From Endozoicomonas numazuensis (GTDB lineage Bacteria > Pseudomonadota > Gammaproteobacteria > Pseudomonadales > Endozoicomonadaceae), in assembly GCF_000722635.1 (NCBI RefSeq), contig NZ_JOKH01000002.1, forward strand, positions 1,149,636 to 1,213,635: a DNA stretch of 64,000 nt, given 5' to 3'. Shown in pieces: positions 44,886 to 53,887 of the stretch; position 1 is the stretch's first letter; every line of letters starts with the position of its first letter. The notes beneath the pieces are model-generated. The model searched no databases and was not told where the DNA came from. It saw only the letters and a list, made by a program, of their open reading frames with translations. The translations under genes and the position numbers were made by a program.

Positions 44886-45578
44886 ATGAAAGTTCTACTG
44901 GTTGAAGACGACCTTCTTCTGGCTGACGGAGTCCAGGTGGCTTTGTCACGCAAGGGGTATGCCGTTGATCATGTGACCCGGGGGAAAGATGCTCTGTCTC
45001 TGGTTTCCAGTGAGGATTCCTGCCCGGATCTGATTATTCTGGACCTGGGATTACCCGATATGGATGGACTGGATCTGCTACCCAAAATTCATCAGAAAAG
45101 TGCTGCAGATAACTTTGTGCCAGTCTTAATACTCAGTGCAAGAGATGCCCTGCCTGACAAAGTCGCAGGGCTTGATAGCGGCGGCGACGATTACCTGACT
45201 AAACCTTTTGAAGTGGCTGAACTGCTGGCTCGATTAAGAGTTCTGGAGCGCCGTGCGGGCAATAGAACACAGACCAGTCAAAGTGCTACGATTGCGCTTG
45301 GGCCAGTTTCCCTGAACACCTCAAATCATCGCATGCGCCTGAATAGCGGTGAAGAAATAGAACTTCCCCGTCGTGAGTTTTCTATTCTCAGAATTCTTAT
45401 GGAAAACCCTGGGCGTATCTATTCACGAGAGCAGCTGAACAGCAAGCTCTACAACTGGGAAAACGATGTTGCCAGTAATGCTGTTGATGTCCATCTTCAT
45501 AACCTCAGAAAAAAAACCGGTGCTGACTTTATCCGAACCATCCGAGGTGTAGGCTGGCTTGTTGAGAAGCATCCCTGA
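44886..45578 (+). CDS. OmpR/PhoB-family response regulator
   Basis: A 230-aa two-component regulator. The receiver domain has the acidic pair Asp8/Asp9, phospho-acceptor Asp53 (LIILDLGLPDMDG), Ser/Thr in SARDA, and Lys106 (YLTKPF). The C-terminal winged helix begins LPRREFSILRILMENPGRIYSREQL and continues to VDVHLHNLRKKTGADFIRTIRGVGWL. This is the QseB/PmrA/TctD subgroup. It is adjacent to its kinase (stop and start touch). It should regulate this operon or envelope genes. Confidence 0.95.
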   Translation: MKVLLVEDDLLLADGVQVALSRKGYAVDHVTRGKDALSLVSSEDSCPDLIILDLGLPDMDGLDLLPKIHQKSAADNFVPVLILSARDALPDKVAGLDSGGDDYLTKPFEVAELLARLRVLERRAGNRTQTSQSATIALGPVSLNTSNHRMRLNSGEEIELPRREFSILRILMENPGRIYSREQLNSKLYNWENDVASNAVDVHLHNLRKKTGADFIRTIRGVGWLVEKHP

Positions 45579-47003
45579 ATGAAAATCAAATCTCTTCGAC
45601 GCTTTTTGTTCACCTGGCTACTAGGCACAGTAGCGATTGCAGGGTGCTTTGCTACCACCTGGGGCTATCTCGCCAGCCGACATGAAGTAGAAGAGCTATT
45701 TGATGCCCAGATGGCCCAATACGCCCGAATTTTGGATCAGCTAACAGCCCCTGCAATAAAGGAAGGAACAGCAAGCGTAGTGCCTTTTTTTGATGATCCG
45801 GACAACTGGTCAGGCAGTGTAGCCGGACGTATGGGTCATAAATACGAAGCCAAACTGTTTTTTCAGATCATGGATGATGACCTTCAACTGATTGCTCGTT
45901 CTAAAAGTGCCCCCGACCTTTACCTCAGAGATCCTGAACCCGGCTTCTATAATGTCGAAGCGAATGGCTATCTCTGGCGACTCTTCACTCTATATAGTGA
46001 TGCTGACCATCACTGGATAATTGTGGCTCAAAGAGACGATATTCGCAGTGAACTGGGTGGCGTCATTGCGCTACAGAGCATACTTCCCTTTCTCTTTACT
46101 CTGCCGGTTTTATTTCTGCTGGTCGGTTGGCTGGTCAATAGAGGCCTGAAGCCGGTTAAACAGCTGAGCTTCGAACTTGAACTAAGAGAAGCCAATGACC
46201 TTACAGCCATTGATCTGAAGGATATTCCCAAAGAACTGATACCATTAACTCACTCAGTTAATAGTCTGCTGAGCCGATTGTCGTCTGCATTCTTGCGTGA
46301 GCGACGCTTTACAGCAGACGCCGCTCATGAATTGCGAACCCCTCTGGCCGGACTTGGCATTCACCTTGAAAACGCCAAGTCGGGTAATAGAGATGAATGC
46401 CATCAGGCCCTGATTCAGGCAAAATCAGGCCATCAACGTATGGTTCATCTGGTTGAGCAACTTCTGCTGTTAGCAAGAACCACACCTGACAGCTACACAA
46501 CTCGCTTTCAACCCATTGATCTCCATAAACTCTGTCAGACTGTTATTGGCGACACTATTCATTTGGCTCTTAGCAAACATCAGACCGTCTCACTCACCGA
46601 AGGGCCAAAAGAGATCATCTGGGGAGACCGGCAGGGTCTTGAAATTATGTTGAATAACCTGGTTCGCAACGCCATTCTCTACACACCTGACGAAGGTATT
46701 GTAGAGCTGGGTATCAGCCGATTCCACGAAAAGGTTCTATTGTTCGTTGCTGATTCTGGCCCCGGCATACCAGAAGAACAAAAAGAAAGGGTTTTTGACC
46801 GCTTCTATCGAGGCGGAGGAGATCGACATAGCTCCAGTACAGTCGGTGCAGGTATTGGCCTTTCAATCGTTAACCACATCGTCCAGCTTCATAATGCAGC
46901 TATTTATCTAGATAAATCAGCTCATGGCGGACTCAAAGCAACCGTGACATTTTCTAGAATGTCCTCTCAAAGCTCTGATCTGGCAAGCACCCTTAGTCGA
47001 TGA
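45579..47003 (+). CDS. Sensor histidine kinase (QseC/PmrB-like)
   Basis: A 474-aa membrane kinase. Helices at about residues 10-31 and 163-187 enclose a ~130-residue periplasmic sensor of the 2CSK_N type (LFDAQMAQYARILDQLTAP region). The HAMP-like linker leads to the H-box FTADAAHELRTPLAGL (His250), then the N box (NLVRNAILYTP), G1 (DSGPGIP) and G2 (GAGIGLSIV). It phosphorylates the adjacent response regulator. The stimulus is unknown. Confidence 0.95.
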   Translation: MKIKSLRRFLFTWLLGTVAIAGCFATTWGYLASRHEVEELFDAQMAQYARILDQLTAPAIKEGTASVVPFFDDPDNWSGSVAGRMGHKYEAKLFFQIMDDDLQLIARSKSAPDLYLRDPEPGFYNVEANGYLWRLFTLYSDADHHWIIVAQRDDIRSELGGVIALQSILPFLFTLPVLFLLVGWLVNRGLKPVKQLSFELELREANDLTAIDLKDIPKELIPLTHSVNSLLSRLSSAFLRERRFTADAAHELRTPLAGLGIHLENAKSGNRDECHQALIQAKSGHQRMVHLVEQLLLLARTTPDSYTTRFQPIDLHKLCQTVIGDTIHLALSKHQTVSLTEGPKEIIWGDRQGLEIMLNNLVRNAILYTPDEGIVELGISRFHEKVLLFVADSGPGIPEEQKERVFDRFYRGGGDRHSSSTVGAGIGLSIVNHIVQLHNAAIYLDKSAHGGLKATVTFSRMSSQSSDLASTLSR

Positions 47004-47195
47004 CCTTTAGATGACAAGTCAGCACTACTATGAAACCTCGATATATACCCAATGGCGGATTTGATAGCACTGAGTTACAGCCCAAAAGACAATTTATCCG
47101 CCATGGTCATTCCAGTACACTCCCTGATGGAAGCCATAAAAGCACAGTAACCCTCTACCCACCTCTGCCGCTTCCACGCAACGGAGAAAGAAGTA

Positions 47196-48188
47196 ATGAT
47201 TCGTTTTGCCGTCATAGGAACCAACTGGATCAGTCACGCCTTCTGCAGGGCAGCTCACGAAACGGGAAGACTCCTGCTCCAGGCTGTTTATTCTCGCCAA
47301 CTGGACACTGCTCAATCTTTTGCTGCAGAGTACGGTGTCAGCCAATGCTATGACGATCTGGAAGCCATGGCCGGGAATAAGGACATTGATGCGGTGTATA
47401 TTGCCAGCCCCAATGCCTTCCACGCCTCTCAAGCCCAGCTATTTTTGAAGTATGGTAAGCACGTCATTATTGAAAAGCCGATTGCTTCCAACGTGACCGA
47501 AGTCAATCAGCTGATAAATCTCGCTAAAGAGAACAATGTCGTTTTGTTTGAAGCGATGAAAACCCGTTACCTACCCAATATGGACGTATGCAAAGCGACC
47601 CTGCCAAAACTGGGTAAATTACGCAAAGCCTACTTCTCATACTGTCAGTATTCGTCACGCTATCAGCGATATCTTGACGGAGAAAACCCCAATACTTTTA
47701 ATCCCGCTTTCTCTAATGGCTCGCTTATGGATATTGGCATTTATCCATTAAGCGCTGCCGTGGAACTGTTTGGAGCCCCAAATAGCTTTACAGCCAATGG
47801 CAATCTTCTGGAATCGGGTGTGGATGCAGAAGGTTCTCTGACGCTTCACTATCAGGATTTCGAGGTATTGATTGCTCACTCCAAAGTCAGCGACGGTCAC
47901 ATTCCCAGTGAAATTCAGGGTGAACAGGGCACTTTGCTGATCGACTTTATTTCTGAATGCAAGGGAGTCACCCTGATGGAGCGAGGCCACCCGGTGAAAG
48001 ATTTAACCCGAATGCCCATAGCGAAAGAAAGCCAGGCAGAAAATACCATGGAGTATGAAGCCGCTGCTTTTGCCGAATTGATTGAAAATAAAGAAATTGA
48101 TCATCCAGGACTGGCAAAAACCCTTGAGGTTAGCCGGATCATTACAGAAGCCCGTAAAACTCTGGGCGTTATTTTCCCTGCTGACTGA
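47196..48188 (+). CDS. Gfo/Idh/MocA-family oxidoreductase
   Basis: A 330-aa NAD(P)-dependent enzyme. The Rossmann start RFAVIGTNWISHAF has a variant GxxxI loop; DIDAVYIASPNAFHASQAQLFLKYGKHVIIEKPIASN contains the conserved EKP motif, and FNPAFSNGSLMDIGIYPLSAAVELFG holds the D-x-GxY-P active-site region. Such enzymes act on sugars or glycosides. GGAGAAAGAAGTA precedes the ATG. It is convergent with the 6-phospho-beta-glucosidase gene across a shared terminator and may process a product of it. Confidence 0.92.
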   Translation: MIRFAVIGTNWISHAFCRAAHETGRLLLQAVYSRQLDTAQSFAAEYGVSQCYDDLEAMAGNKDIDAVYIASPNAFHASQAQLFLKYGKHVIIEKPIASNVTEVNQLINLAKENNVVLFEAMKTRYLPNMDVCKATLPKLGKLRKAYFSYCQYSSRYQRYLDGENPNTFNPAFSNGSLMDIGIYPLSAAVELFGAPNSFTANGNLLESGVDAEGSLTLHYQDFEVLIAHSKVSDGHIPSEIQGEQGTLLIDFISECKGVTLMERGHPVKDLTRMPIAKESQAENTMEYEAAAFAELIENKEIDHPGLAKTLEVSRIITEARKTLGVIFPAD

Positions 48189-48193
48189 TAGCA

Positions 48194-48217
48194 AAAACCC
48201 CGGAAATCCGGGGTTTT
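48194..48217. terminator. Bidirectional Rho-independent terminator
   Basis: aaaaccccgg and its complement ccggggtttt surround a 4-base loop, with A runs on one side and T runs on the other. It terminates both the oxidoreductase gene (plus, stop 48188) and the GH1 gene (minus, stop 48239). Confidence 0.95.
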
Positions 48218-48238
48218 CTTGACTCAGAAGTGCCTGTT

Positions 48239-49627
48239 TCAGAAACCGTTTTGTTGAGCAACATCCCTGAACCAGAGACCGCTCTTTTTAATGGTTCGCT
48301 CCTGAGTTTCCAAATCCAGACTGACAAAACCATAACGGTTTTTATAAGCATTCAGCCAGGACCAGCAATCGATGAAGGTCCAAAGGTGGTAGCCACGAAC
48401 TCTGGAGCCTTCTTCTGACGCTTTGTGAATCCACTTCAGGTGATCACTGATAAAGTCGATGCGATAGTCGTCCTGTATCTGACCATCGACTTCAAACCGC
48501 TTCTCACCTTCAACACCCATACCATTTTCTGAGATATAAACTTCGATGTTATCGTAGTTATCTCTCAGATCAAGCAATGTGTCGTATATCCCTTTCTCGT
48601 AGATTTCCCAGCCACGGTGCTCATTCATCTTGCGACCGGGCATTTCATAAAAGTCGTAGAAATTTTCGGGAACAAACGGGGCATCTGCAGCGGGAGCGAC
48701 ATCTCTGGATTTAACTCGACGAGGCTGATAGTAGTTAAAGCCCAGAACATCAATGGTATTAGCAGCAATGATCTCAAGATCAGCCTTATCATAGGCTGGC
48801 AGCTGATCATGCTCTTTCAGCAGCTCCACCAGCTCACGAGGGTAGGCTCCCTTGGTGACCGGATCAAGGAACGCACGAGTGCAGAACAAATCAGCCATGT
48901 GGGCCGCTTTCTGATCTTCAGGCGAGTCACTGCGAGCATAGGTCGGAGATAGGTTCAGGATAATACCGATCTTTCCGTCCAGTCCGGCTTTGCGATAACG
49001 CTCAATCGCGCAGGCATTGGCCAGAATGGAGTGGTAAGCCACCTGAGCAGCTCTTTTGAAGTCAACGACGCAGGGCCAGTGATAGACATTCAGGTAACCT
49101 GCTTCCACAGGCACTATGGGTTCGTTCTGGGTAAACCAGTAATTCACCTTGTGACCAAACAGTTCAAAACACTTCTCAGCGTATTCAGCAAAAGCCTCTA
49201 CCGTTTCCCGGGATTCCCAGCCACCTTTTTCCACCAGCGGAACAGGTAAGTCAAAGTGGAACAGATTGATGACAGGCTCGATACCCTGCTTGATCAATTC
49301 ATCAATCATGTTGTTGTAGAAAGCCACTGCTTCCGGATTCACCTCACCCGTTCCGGCAGGAATCAAGCGAGACCATGAGATAGAGGTACGGAACGAGTTA
49401 TGACCCAGTTCTTTCATCAGAGCAATATCGTTCTTGTAATTCTTGTAGAAGGTAGAGGCTTCGCAGGAGCCTACCTGATTGTGGAATTTCCCGGGCTCTT
49501 TTTCATGCCAGAAATCCCAAACGTTGGGCCCACGACCGCCTTCACGGGAAGCGCCTTCACACTGGGTTGCAGAGGTCGCGCTGCCCCACCAGAAATTCTC
49601 GGGAAACAGGTGTTCAGGTGTGCTCAT
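48239..49627 (-). CDS. Glycoside hydrolase family 1, probable 6-phospho-beta-glucosidase
   Basis: A 462-aa TIM-barrel enzyme. Acid/base Glu169 is in TQNEP and nucleophile Glu367 in YISENGMG; the N-terminal FWWGSATSATQCEG is the GH1 signature. The +1/-1 site motif DCWSWLNAYKNRYG has Ser423 and Tyr432 as in 6-phospho enzymes, but the phosphate-binding Lys expected at position 430 is Asn, with Lys429 next to it. Plain beta-glucosidases have Glu instead of Ser423. A phosphorylated substrate is thus likely, consistent with the PTS genes in this window, but not certain. Opposite strand to and 238 bp from the third EIIB. Confidence 0.92.
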   Translation of the reverse strand: MSTPEHLFPENFWWGSATSATQCEGASREGGRGPNVWDFWHEKEPGKFHNQVGSCEASTFYKNYKNDIALMKELGHNSFRTSISWSRLIPAGTGEVNPEAVAFYNNMIDELIKQGIEPVINLFHFDLPVPLVEKGGWESRETVEAFAEYAEKCFELFGHKVNYWFTQNEPIVPVEAGYLNVYHWPCVVDFKRAAQVAYHSILANACAIERYRKAGLDGKIGIILNLSPTYARSDSPEDQKAAHMADLFCTRAFLDPVTKGAYPRELVELLKEHDQLPAYDKADLEIIAANTIDVLGFNYYQPRRVKSRDVAPAADAPFVPENFYDFYEMPGRKMNEHRGWEIYEKGIYDTLLDLRDNYDNIEVYISENGMGVEGEKRFEVDGQIQDDYRIDFISDHLKWIHKASEEGSRVRGYHLWTFIDCWSWLNAYKNRYGFVSLDLETQERTIKKSGLWFRDVAQQNGF

Positions 49628-49865
49628 AGGAAACTGCTTTCTATCAACAAGGGGATAATGGTGCCCACCTTAATGGATCAGGCCATCACCATAAATTGAC
49701 TTGCATCAGCTTTGTGCATGGATGGTTACAAATGTCCGCTAAATGTCGTTTTTCTTCGATTCCGATAACAAATTCGGACACTTATAGTCAGTGGCAAGCC
49801 TTAAAAATATTGAATCCGGAGACTGCCTGCTGACCTGGCAGATCCTGCGAAACAGGAACACACAC

Positions 49866-50159
49866 ATGAACATTGTCGCAGTGACCGCTTGTACCACGGG
49901 TATCGCCCACACCTACATGGCTGCAGAAAAACTGGCGGAATTCGCCCAGAGCCAGGGCCATGAGATCAAAGTAGAAACCCAGGGAGCACTGGGCATAGAA
50001 AACGAGATCACTGCAGAAGATATTGCAGCAGCAGACCTGGCAGTTCTGGCCATTGATGTGGAAATTCAGGGCATTGAACGTTTTGAATCCTTGAAGACCA
50101 TTAAAGTGGCAGTGGGTGAAGCGATCAAAGACCCTGAAAGCATTATCGCACAGGCTTGA
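49866..50159 (+). CDS. PTS fructose-like EIIB component
   Basis: A 97-aa EIIB. I chose the ATG at 49866 because the product then starts MNIVAVTACTTGIAHTYMAA with Cys9, exactly as in the other EIIB proteins; a longer frame upstream adds an unrelated 25 residues. The gene has no EIIC neighbour and lies alone, divergent from the GH1 gene. It is closest in sequence to the EIIB at 16753 (shared KVETQGALGI). It may be a second EIIB for the same relay or serve a different EIIC elsewhere. Confidence 0.92.
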   Translation: MNIVAVTACTTGIAHTYMAAEKLAEFAQSQGHEIKVETQGALGIENEITAEDIAAADLAVLAIDVEIQGIERFESLKTIKVAVGEAIKDPESIIAQA

Positions 50160-50354
50160 TACCGCGCTCTGTTTCAGCTTCTGGACGCGACGGAAGCTGA
50201 AGCCCCCTTCCCTTACGACCCCCTCTTGAATTCTCTCTAATAGACCCTCTCTTTCCCTCACCAGAATCGGCTAAACCCTGCTCTCTTTTGGAAAACAATG
50301 ACCTCGATTTAGCGTGTTATAAGAAACATCTATGGCCTCTTTTCCCTATCAACC

Positions 50355-50385
50355 TTTACCTTCCAGTTAGGGTAAGGGTTATTCT
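50355..50385 (+). promoter_or_regulatory. CueR-type MerR promoter of copA
   Basis: A -35 TTTACC (50355-50360) and -10 TATTCT (50380-50385) are separated by 19 bp, the lengthened spacer that needs a MerR-family activator. The spacer holds the dyad ACCTTCC...GGTAAGG, close to the CueR box. It lies 41 bp upstream of the copA ATG. Confidence 0.88.
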
Positions 50386-50426
50386 GTGTACTGTTCCCCT
50401 TGAAATTGATGTCCGGGAGTAGAACT

Positions 50427-52880
50427 ATGAACGCTTTACAGATTCAGCTGGCACTGTCCGGAGTCAACTGTGCCGGTTGTGTAGGCAAAATTGAAAAGGC
50501 TCTGAAAGGCGTGACTGGCGTGCATGAAGCCAGTGTGAACTTTGCAGATAAAACGGCCATGGTCGAAGGCAATGCTGACTCTGCCTCTCTGGTTTCAGCA
50601 GTGGAAACCGCCGGATTCGGTGCTGAAGTGATACCGTCCGATTCAGAACGACAATTCTCTATACCTTCTATTCACTGTGCATCGTGCGTCAGTAAAATCG
50701 AATCCGCTCTATTGAAAGTTCCTGGCGTTGAGAGTGCATCAGTCAATCTGGCAGACAAAACCTGCTCTGTTCAAGGACAACCGGAAGCAGGTGCTATTCT
50801 GCAGGCTTTGGAAAATGCCGGTTATCCGGGTACTGAACTCACACCAGAAAGCGATATCCAGGAAAAGCAGGAACAGGAAGATAAAAAACAGTATCACCAC
50901 CTGTTAAAACATACGGCTATTGCTCTGGGCCTGGGTATTCCCCTTATGATCTGGGGTGTTGTCACCGGTGAAATGAGTGTCAACACACCCTTTCAACAAA
51001 TAGCCTGGGGAGGTGTTGGCCTTGCCACCCTGCTTATTCTGGTGTTCTCCGGTAAACATTACTTTACCGGCATGTGGAAAGCTCTGAAGCATGGCAACAC
51101 CAATATGGATACCCTGATTGCCATAGGCACGGGGATCGCCTGGCTTTATTCTATGGTAGTCGTGCTATTCCCCCACCTTCTGCCATTTGCCGCTCGCCAT
51201 GTCTACTTTGAAGCCAGCGCCATGATCATCGGTCTTATCAACCTTGGCCATGCTCTGGAATTAAGAGCCAAGGGAAAAACCAGTAAAGCTATCAAGCGGC
51301 TGCTGGGGCTGCAGGTAAAAACAGCCAGAGTCGTACGTGACGGACAAGAGATTGATATCCCCACTCACCAGGTTTTGAAAGGTGATATCGTCAGAGTCAG
51401 GCCTGGTGAAAAAATCGCGGTCGATGGTGTTGTCACTGAAGGTAGCAGCCTGGTCGATGAATCCATGCTCACAGGTGAACCACTGGCCGTGAAAAAAATG
51501 CCAGAGGAAGAGGTTTCTGCCGGTACTTTGAACAAAAATGGCAGTTTGCTGTTCAGGGCTGAAAAGGTCGGCAGCGAAACCGCTCTGGCCCACATCATTG
51601 CCCTGGTGAAAAAAGCCCAGAGTTCAAAGATGCCTATTGCCCGCATGGCCGATCAGATCTCATCTGTTTTCGTACCTGTTGTGCTTGTCATCGCTATTCT
51701 GGCCGCCAGTATCTGGTTTTTTTTCGGACCTGCGCCAGCACTGGCTCATGCTCTGGTAGTAGCCACAACCGTCCTGATTATTGCCTGTCCCTGTGCCTTG
51801 GGTCTGGCCACTCCCATGTCAGTCATGGCAGGGGTCGGCAAGGCAGCTGAACTGGGTATGCTGATCCGCAAGGGTGATTCTTTGCAGCAGGCCAGTAAGC
51901 TGACCACTATTGTTCTGGATAAAACAGGCACTATTACTGAAGGCGTTCCCAAAGTGACCGAACTGATCAGTACTACTGCTGACACTGAGGAAGAAAGGAA
52001 CCGGATTCTGCAGATAGCTGCCAGTATTGAAAGTGCATCGGAGCATCCATTGGCAGACGCTATTGTCGACTCTGCAAAACAACAGTCGTTGTCACTTTCA
52101 CCCGTATCCGATTTCCATGCGGTCACAGGACAGGGTGTCACCGGGAGTGTTGCAGAAAAGTCTGTGATGCTGGGTAATGAAAAGCTGATGGCTGCCAGTA
52201 ATATTGATGTTTCTTCTCTGGCATCCACTTCAGAGTCACTGGCCAATCAGGGTAAAACCCCCATGTATCTGGCTGTGGATAATCAATTGGCTGGACTGAT
52301 AGCGGTTGCCGATCCTGTGAGGAAAGACTCTAAAGCAGCCATTGATAGGCTGCATAAACTGGGCATCAAAGTCATGATGCTGACCGGTGATAATAAGCTG
52401 ACAGCTGCCGCTGTCGCCCAACAGGTTGGGATTGATGATTTCCAGGCTGAAGTCATGCCTGAAGATAAAGAAAGCTATGTCAGACAGTTGCAGGAACATG
52501 GGCTTAAAGTTGGCATGACAGGTGATGGTATTAACGATGCCCCGGCTCTGGCTCGTGCAGACGTTGGGTTTGCCATTGGTTCAGGTACTGATGTAGCTAT
52601 TGAATCAGCAGATATCACTTTGATTCGCTCTTCACTTCACGGTCTGGCCGATGCCGTCGAACTGTCCAGAACGACCCTGAGAAATATCAAACAGAACCTG
52701 TTTGGTGCCTTGGTCTACAACTCCCTGGGTATTCCTATTGCTGCCGGTATACTGTACCCACTGACCGGAATACTCCTTAACCCTGTGGTAGCAGGGGCTG
52801 CCATGGCACTGTCATCGGTTACTGTAGTCAGCAACGCCAATCGCCTGAGGCTGTTCAAGCCCACTGCCAGGGAGGCCTGA
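50427..52880 (+). CDS. copA: Copper-exporting P1B-type ATPase (CopA)
   Basis: An 817-aa copper pump. Two N-terminal metal-binding domains carry GVNCAGC (Cys15, Cys18) and SIHCASC. The membrane CPC site IACPCALGLA has Cys454 and Cys456. The phosphorylation site is DKTGT (Asp498), with TGE (LTGEP) and GDGINDAPAL. It exports Cu(I) from the cytoplasm with ATP. I start at 50427 (GGGAG site at -12) rather than the in-frame TTG at 50400. A MerR-type promoter lies upstream and cueR 3 bp downstream. Confidence 0.96.
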   Translation: MNALQIQLALSGVNCAGCVGKIEKALKGVTGVHEASVNFADKTAMVEGNADSASLVSAVETAGFGAEVIPSDSERQFSIPSIHCASCVSKIESALLKVPGVESASVNLADKTCSVQGQPEAGAILQALENAGYPGTELTPESDIQEKQEQEDKKQYHHLLKHTAIALGLGIPLMIWGVVTGEMSVNTPFQQIAWGGVGLATLLILVFSGKHYFTGMWKALKHGNTNMDTLIAIGTGIAWLYSMVVVLFPHLLPFAARHVYFEASAMIIGLINLGHALELRAKGKTSKAIKRLLGLQVKTARVVRDGQEIDIPTHQVLKGDIVRVRPGEKIAVDGVVTEGSSLVDESMLTGEPLAVKKMPEEEVSAGTLNKNGSLLFRAEKVGSETALAHIIALVKKAQSSKMPIARMADQISSVFVPVVLVIAILAASIWFFFGPAPALAHALVVATTVLIIACPCALGLATPMSVMAGVGKAAELGMLIRKGDSLQQASKLTTIVLDKTGTITEGVPKVTELISTTADTEEERNRILQIAASIESASEHPLADAIVDSAKQQSLSLSPVSDFHAVTGQGVTGSVAEKSVMLGNEKLMAASNIDVSSLASTSESLANQGKTPMYLAVDNQLAGLIAVADPVRKDSKAAIDRLHKLGIKVMMLTGDNKLTAAAVAQQVGIDDFQAEVMPEDKESYVRQLQEHGLKVGMTGDGINDAPALARADVGFAIGSGTDVAIESADITLIRSSLHGLADAVELSRTTLRNIKQNLFGALVYNSLGIPIAAGILYPLTGILLNPVVAGAAMALSSVTVVSNANRLRLFKPTAREA

Positions 52881-52883
52881 ATC

Positions 52884-53291
52884 ATGAACATTTCCAAAGC
52901 GGCACAGGCTACCGGACTGACAGCGAAAACGATTCGTTATTATGAGAGTCTGAAATTGATCTCCCCCGCCCATCGTCTGGAGAATGGTTATCGGGATTAT
53001 AATGAATCACACCTACGAGAATTGTCTTTTATAAGCCACGCCAGAGAGCTGGGGTTTACTCTGAAAGAGTGCTCGGACTTACTCGGCCTCTACAACGACA
53101 ATGGTCGTAAAAGTGCCGATGTAAAATCATTGGCTCTGAAAAAAATTGCTGATGTGGAAGATAAAATCAGTCAACTGCAGGTTATTCGTGAAAGTCTGCA
53201 AAAACTCACAGAATGTTGCCATGGAGATGATATGCCGGACTGCCCTATCATCGACCGGCTGGCTAAAGGAAAAGACTCTACTTCTGCATAA
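52884..53291 (+). CDS. cueR: Cu(I)-responsive MerR-family regulator CueR
   Basis: A 135-aa regulator. The N-terminal winged helix starts MNISKAAQATGLTAKTIRYYE, followed by RDYNESHLREL and the long dimerisation helix. The metal loop CCHGDDMPDC contains Cys112 and Cys120, the pair that binds Cu(I), Ag(I) or Au(I) in E. coli CueR at the same positions. It should activate the two promoters with 19-bp spacers at 50355 and 60926. It is cotranscribed with copA. Confidence 0.95.
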   Translation: MNISKAAQATGLTAKTIRYYESLKLISPAHRLENGYRDYNESHLRELSFISHARELGFTLKECSDLLGLYNDNGRKSADVKSLALKKIADVEDKISQLQVIRESLQKLTECCHGDDMPDCPIIDRLAKGKDSTSA

Positions 53292-53355
53292 GCTCTGTTT
53301 GAAATGCGAACGGCATGGGGAATAGCGCTTAGTCTCACTATTCCCCCTCCGTTAA

Positions 53356-53840
53356 TATGCGATAGACACCAATAATGGCGGTGTAGATGCAGTTATTCTT
53401 GGTCTGGTGGTTTGGCAGAAACTCCCAGAGGGAACTCTCTGGTGGGTCCTCTCTTTCATACCCTCATAAAGGACCAGTTCCTGTTACTGAGAGATGGCGA
53501 TCGCCTCTGGTTTGAGAATATGGATGGAACCACCAACCCTGATCACCTGACCAGCGACGAACTGGAAGATGTCAGAAGCACTACTTTGAAAACACTGATT
53601 GTAAGAAACACGGGTATTTCATCTTCCCTCATTCCTGATAATGCCTTCTATGTTGCCAGCTTTCAGCCAGCAAACTTGAAGCCAGGCGTCAACAACGCAC
53701 TCAACAACCTCGCCGAAACCGAAGCTCGTGGAGACGTGCTGGTCACAACAGCTTACGACCAATTGATGTGGGCTATAGCGCGCAGAGACTCTCTGGTCAG
53801 TAGACAGAGAGCCAAGGTTGATAAACAAAGATTGAGATAG
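53356..53840 (+). pseudogene. Fragment of an animal-type haem peroxidase (C-terminal part), frameshifted
   Basis: Reading 53356-53400 in one frame gives NNGGVDAVIL, and from 53400 in the next frame WSGGLAETP and then an open 142-codon frame. Together they match the C-terminal end of the animal haem peroxidase family: VGPLFHTLIKDQFLLLRDGDRLWFEN matches the LRDGDRFWxEN block, and the LIVRNTGISS...DNAF block matches the ending of such enzymes. A one-base loss at about 53400 joins the frames. The N-terminal 400 or more residues, including the haem-binding His, are absent. It is a relic unless expressed from the TTG at 53412. It stands between cueR and the copper operon. Confidence 0.8.
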
Positions 53841-53850
53841 CCCTGGGGCA

Positions 53851-53874
53851 AAGAAGCTCAGGGATGAGCTTCTT
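53851..53874. terminator. Stem-loop between convergent genes
   Basis: aagaagctca and its exact complement (tgagcttctt) surround the loop ggga. It lies between the peroxidase relic (plus) and the DUF411 gene (minus). There is no strong T run, so it may be a Rho-independent terminator of modest strength or an mRNA-stabilising hairpin. Confidence 0.55.
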
Positions 53875-53887
53875 CAGATTACAGTGA

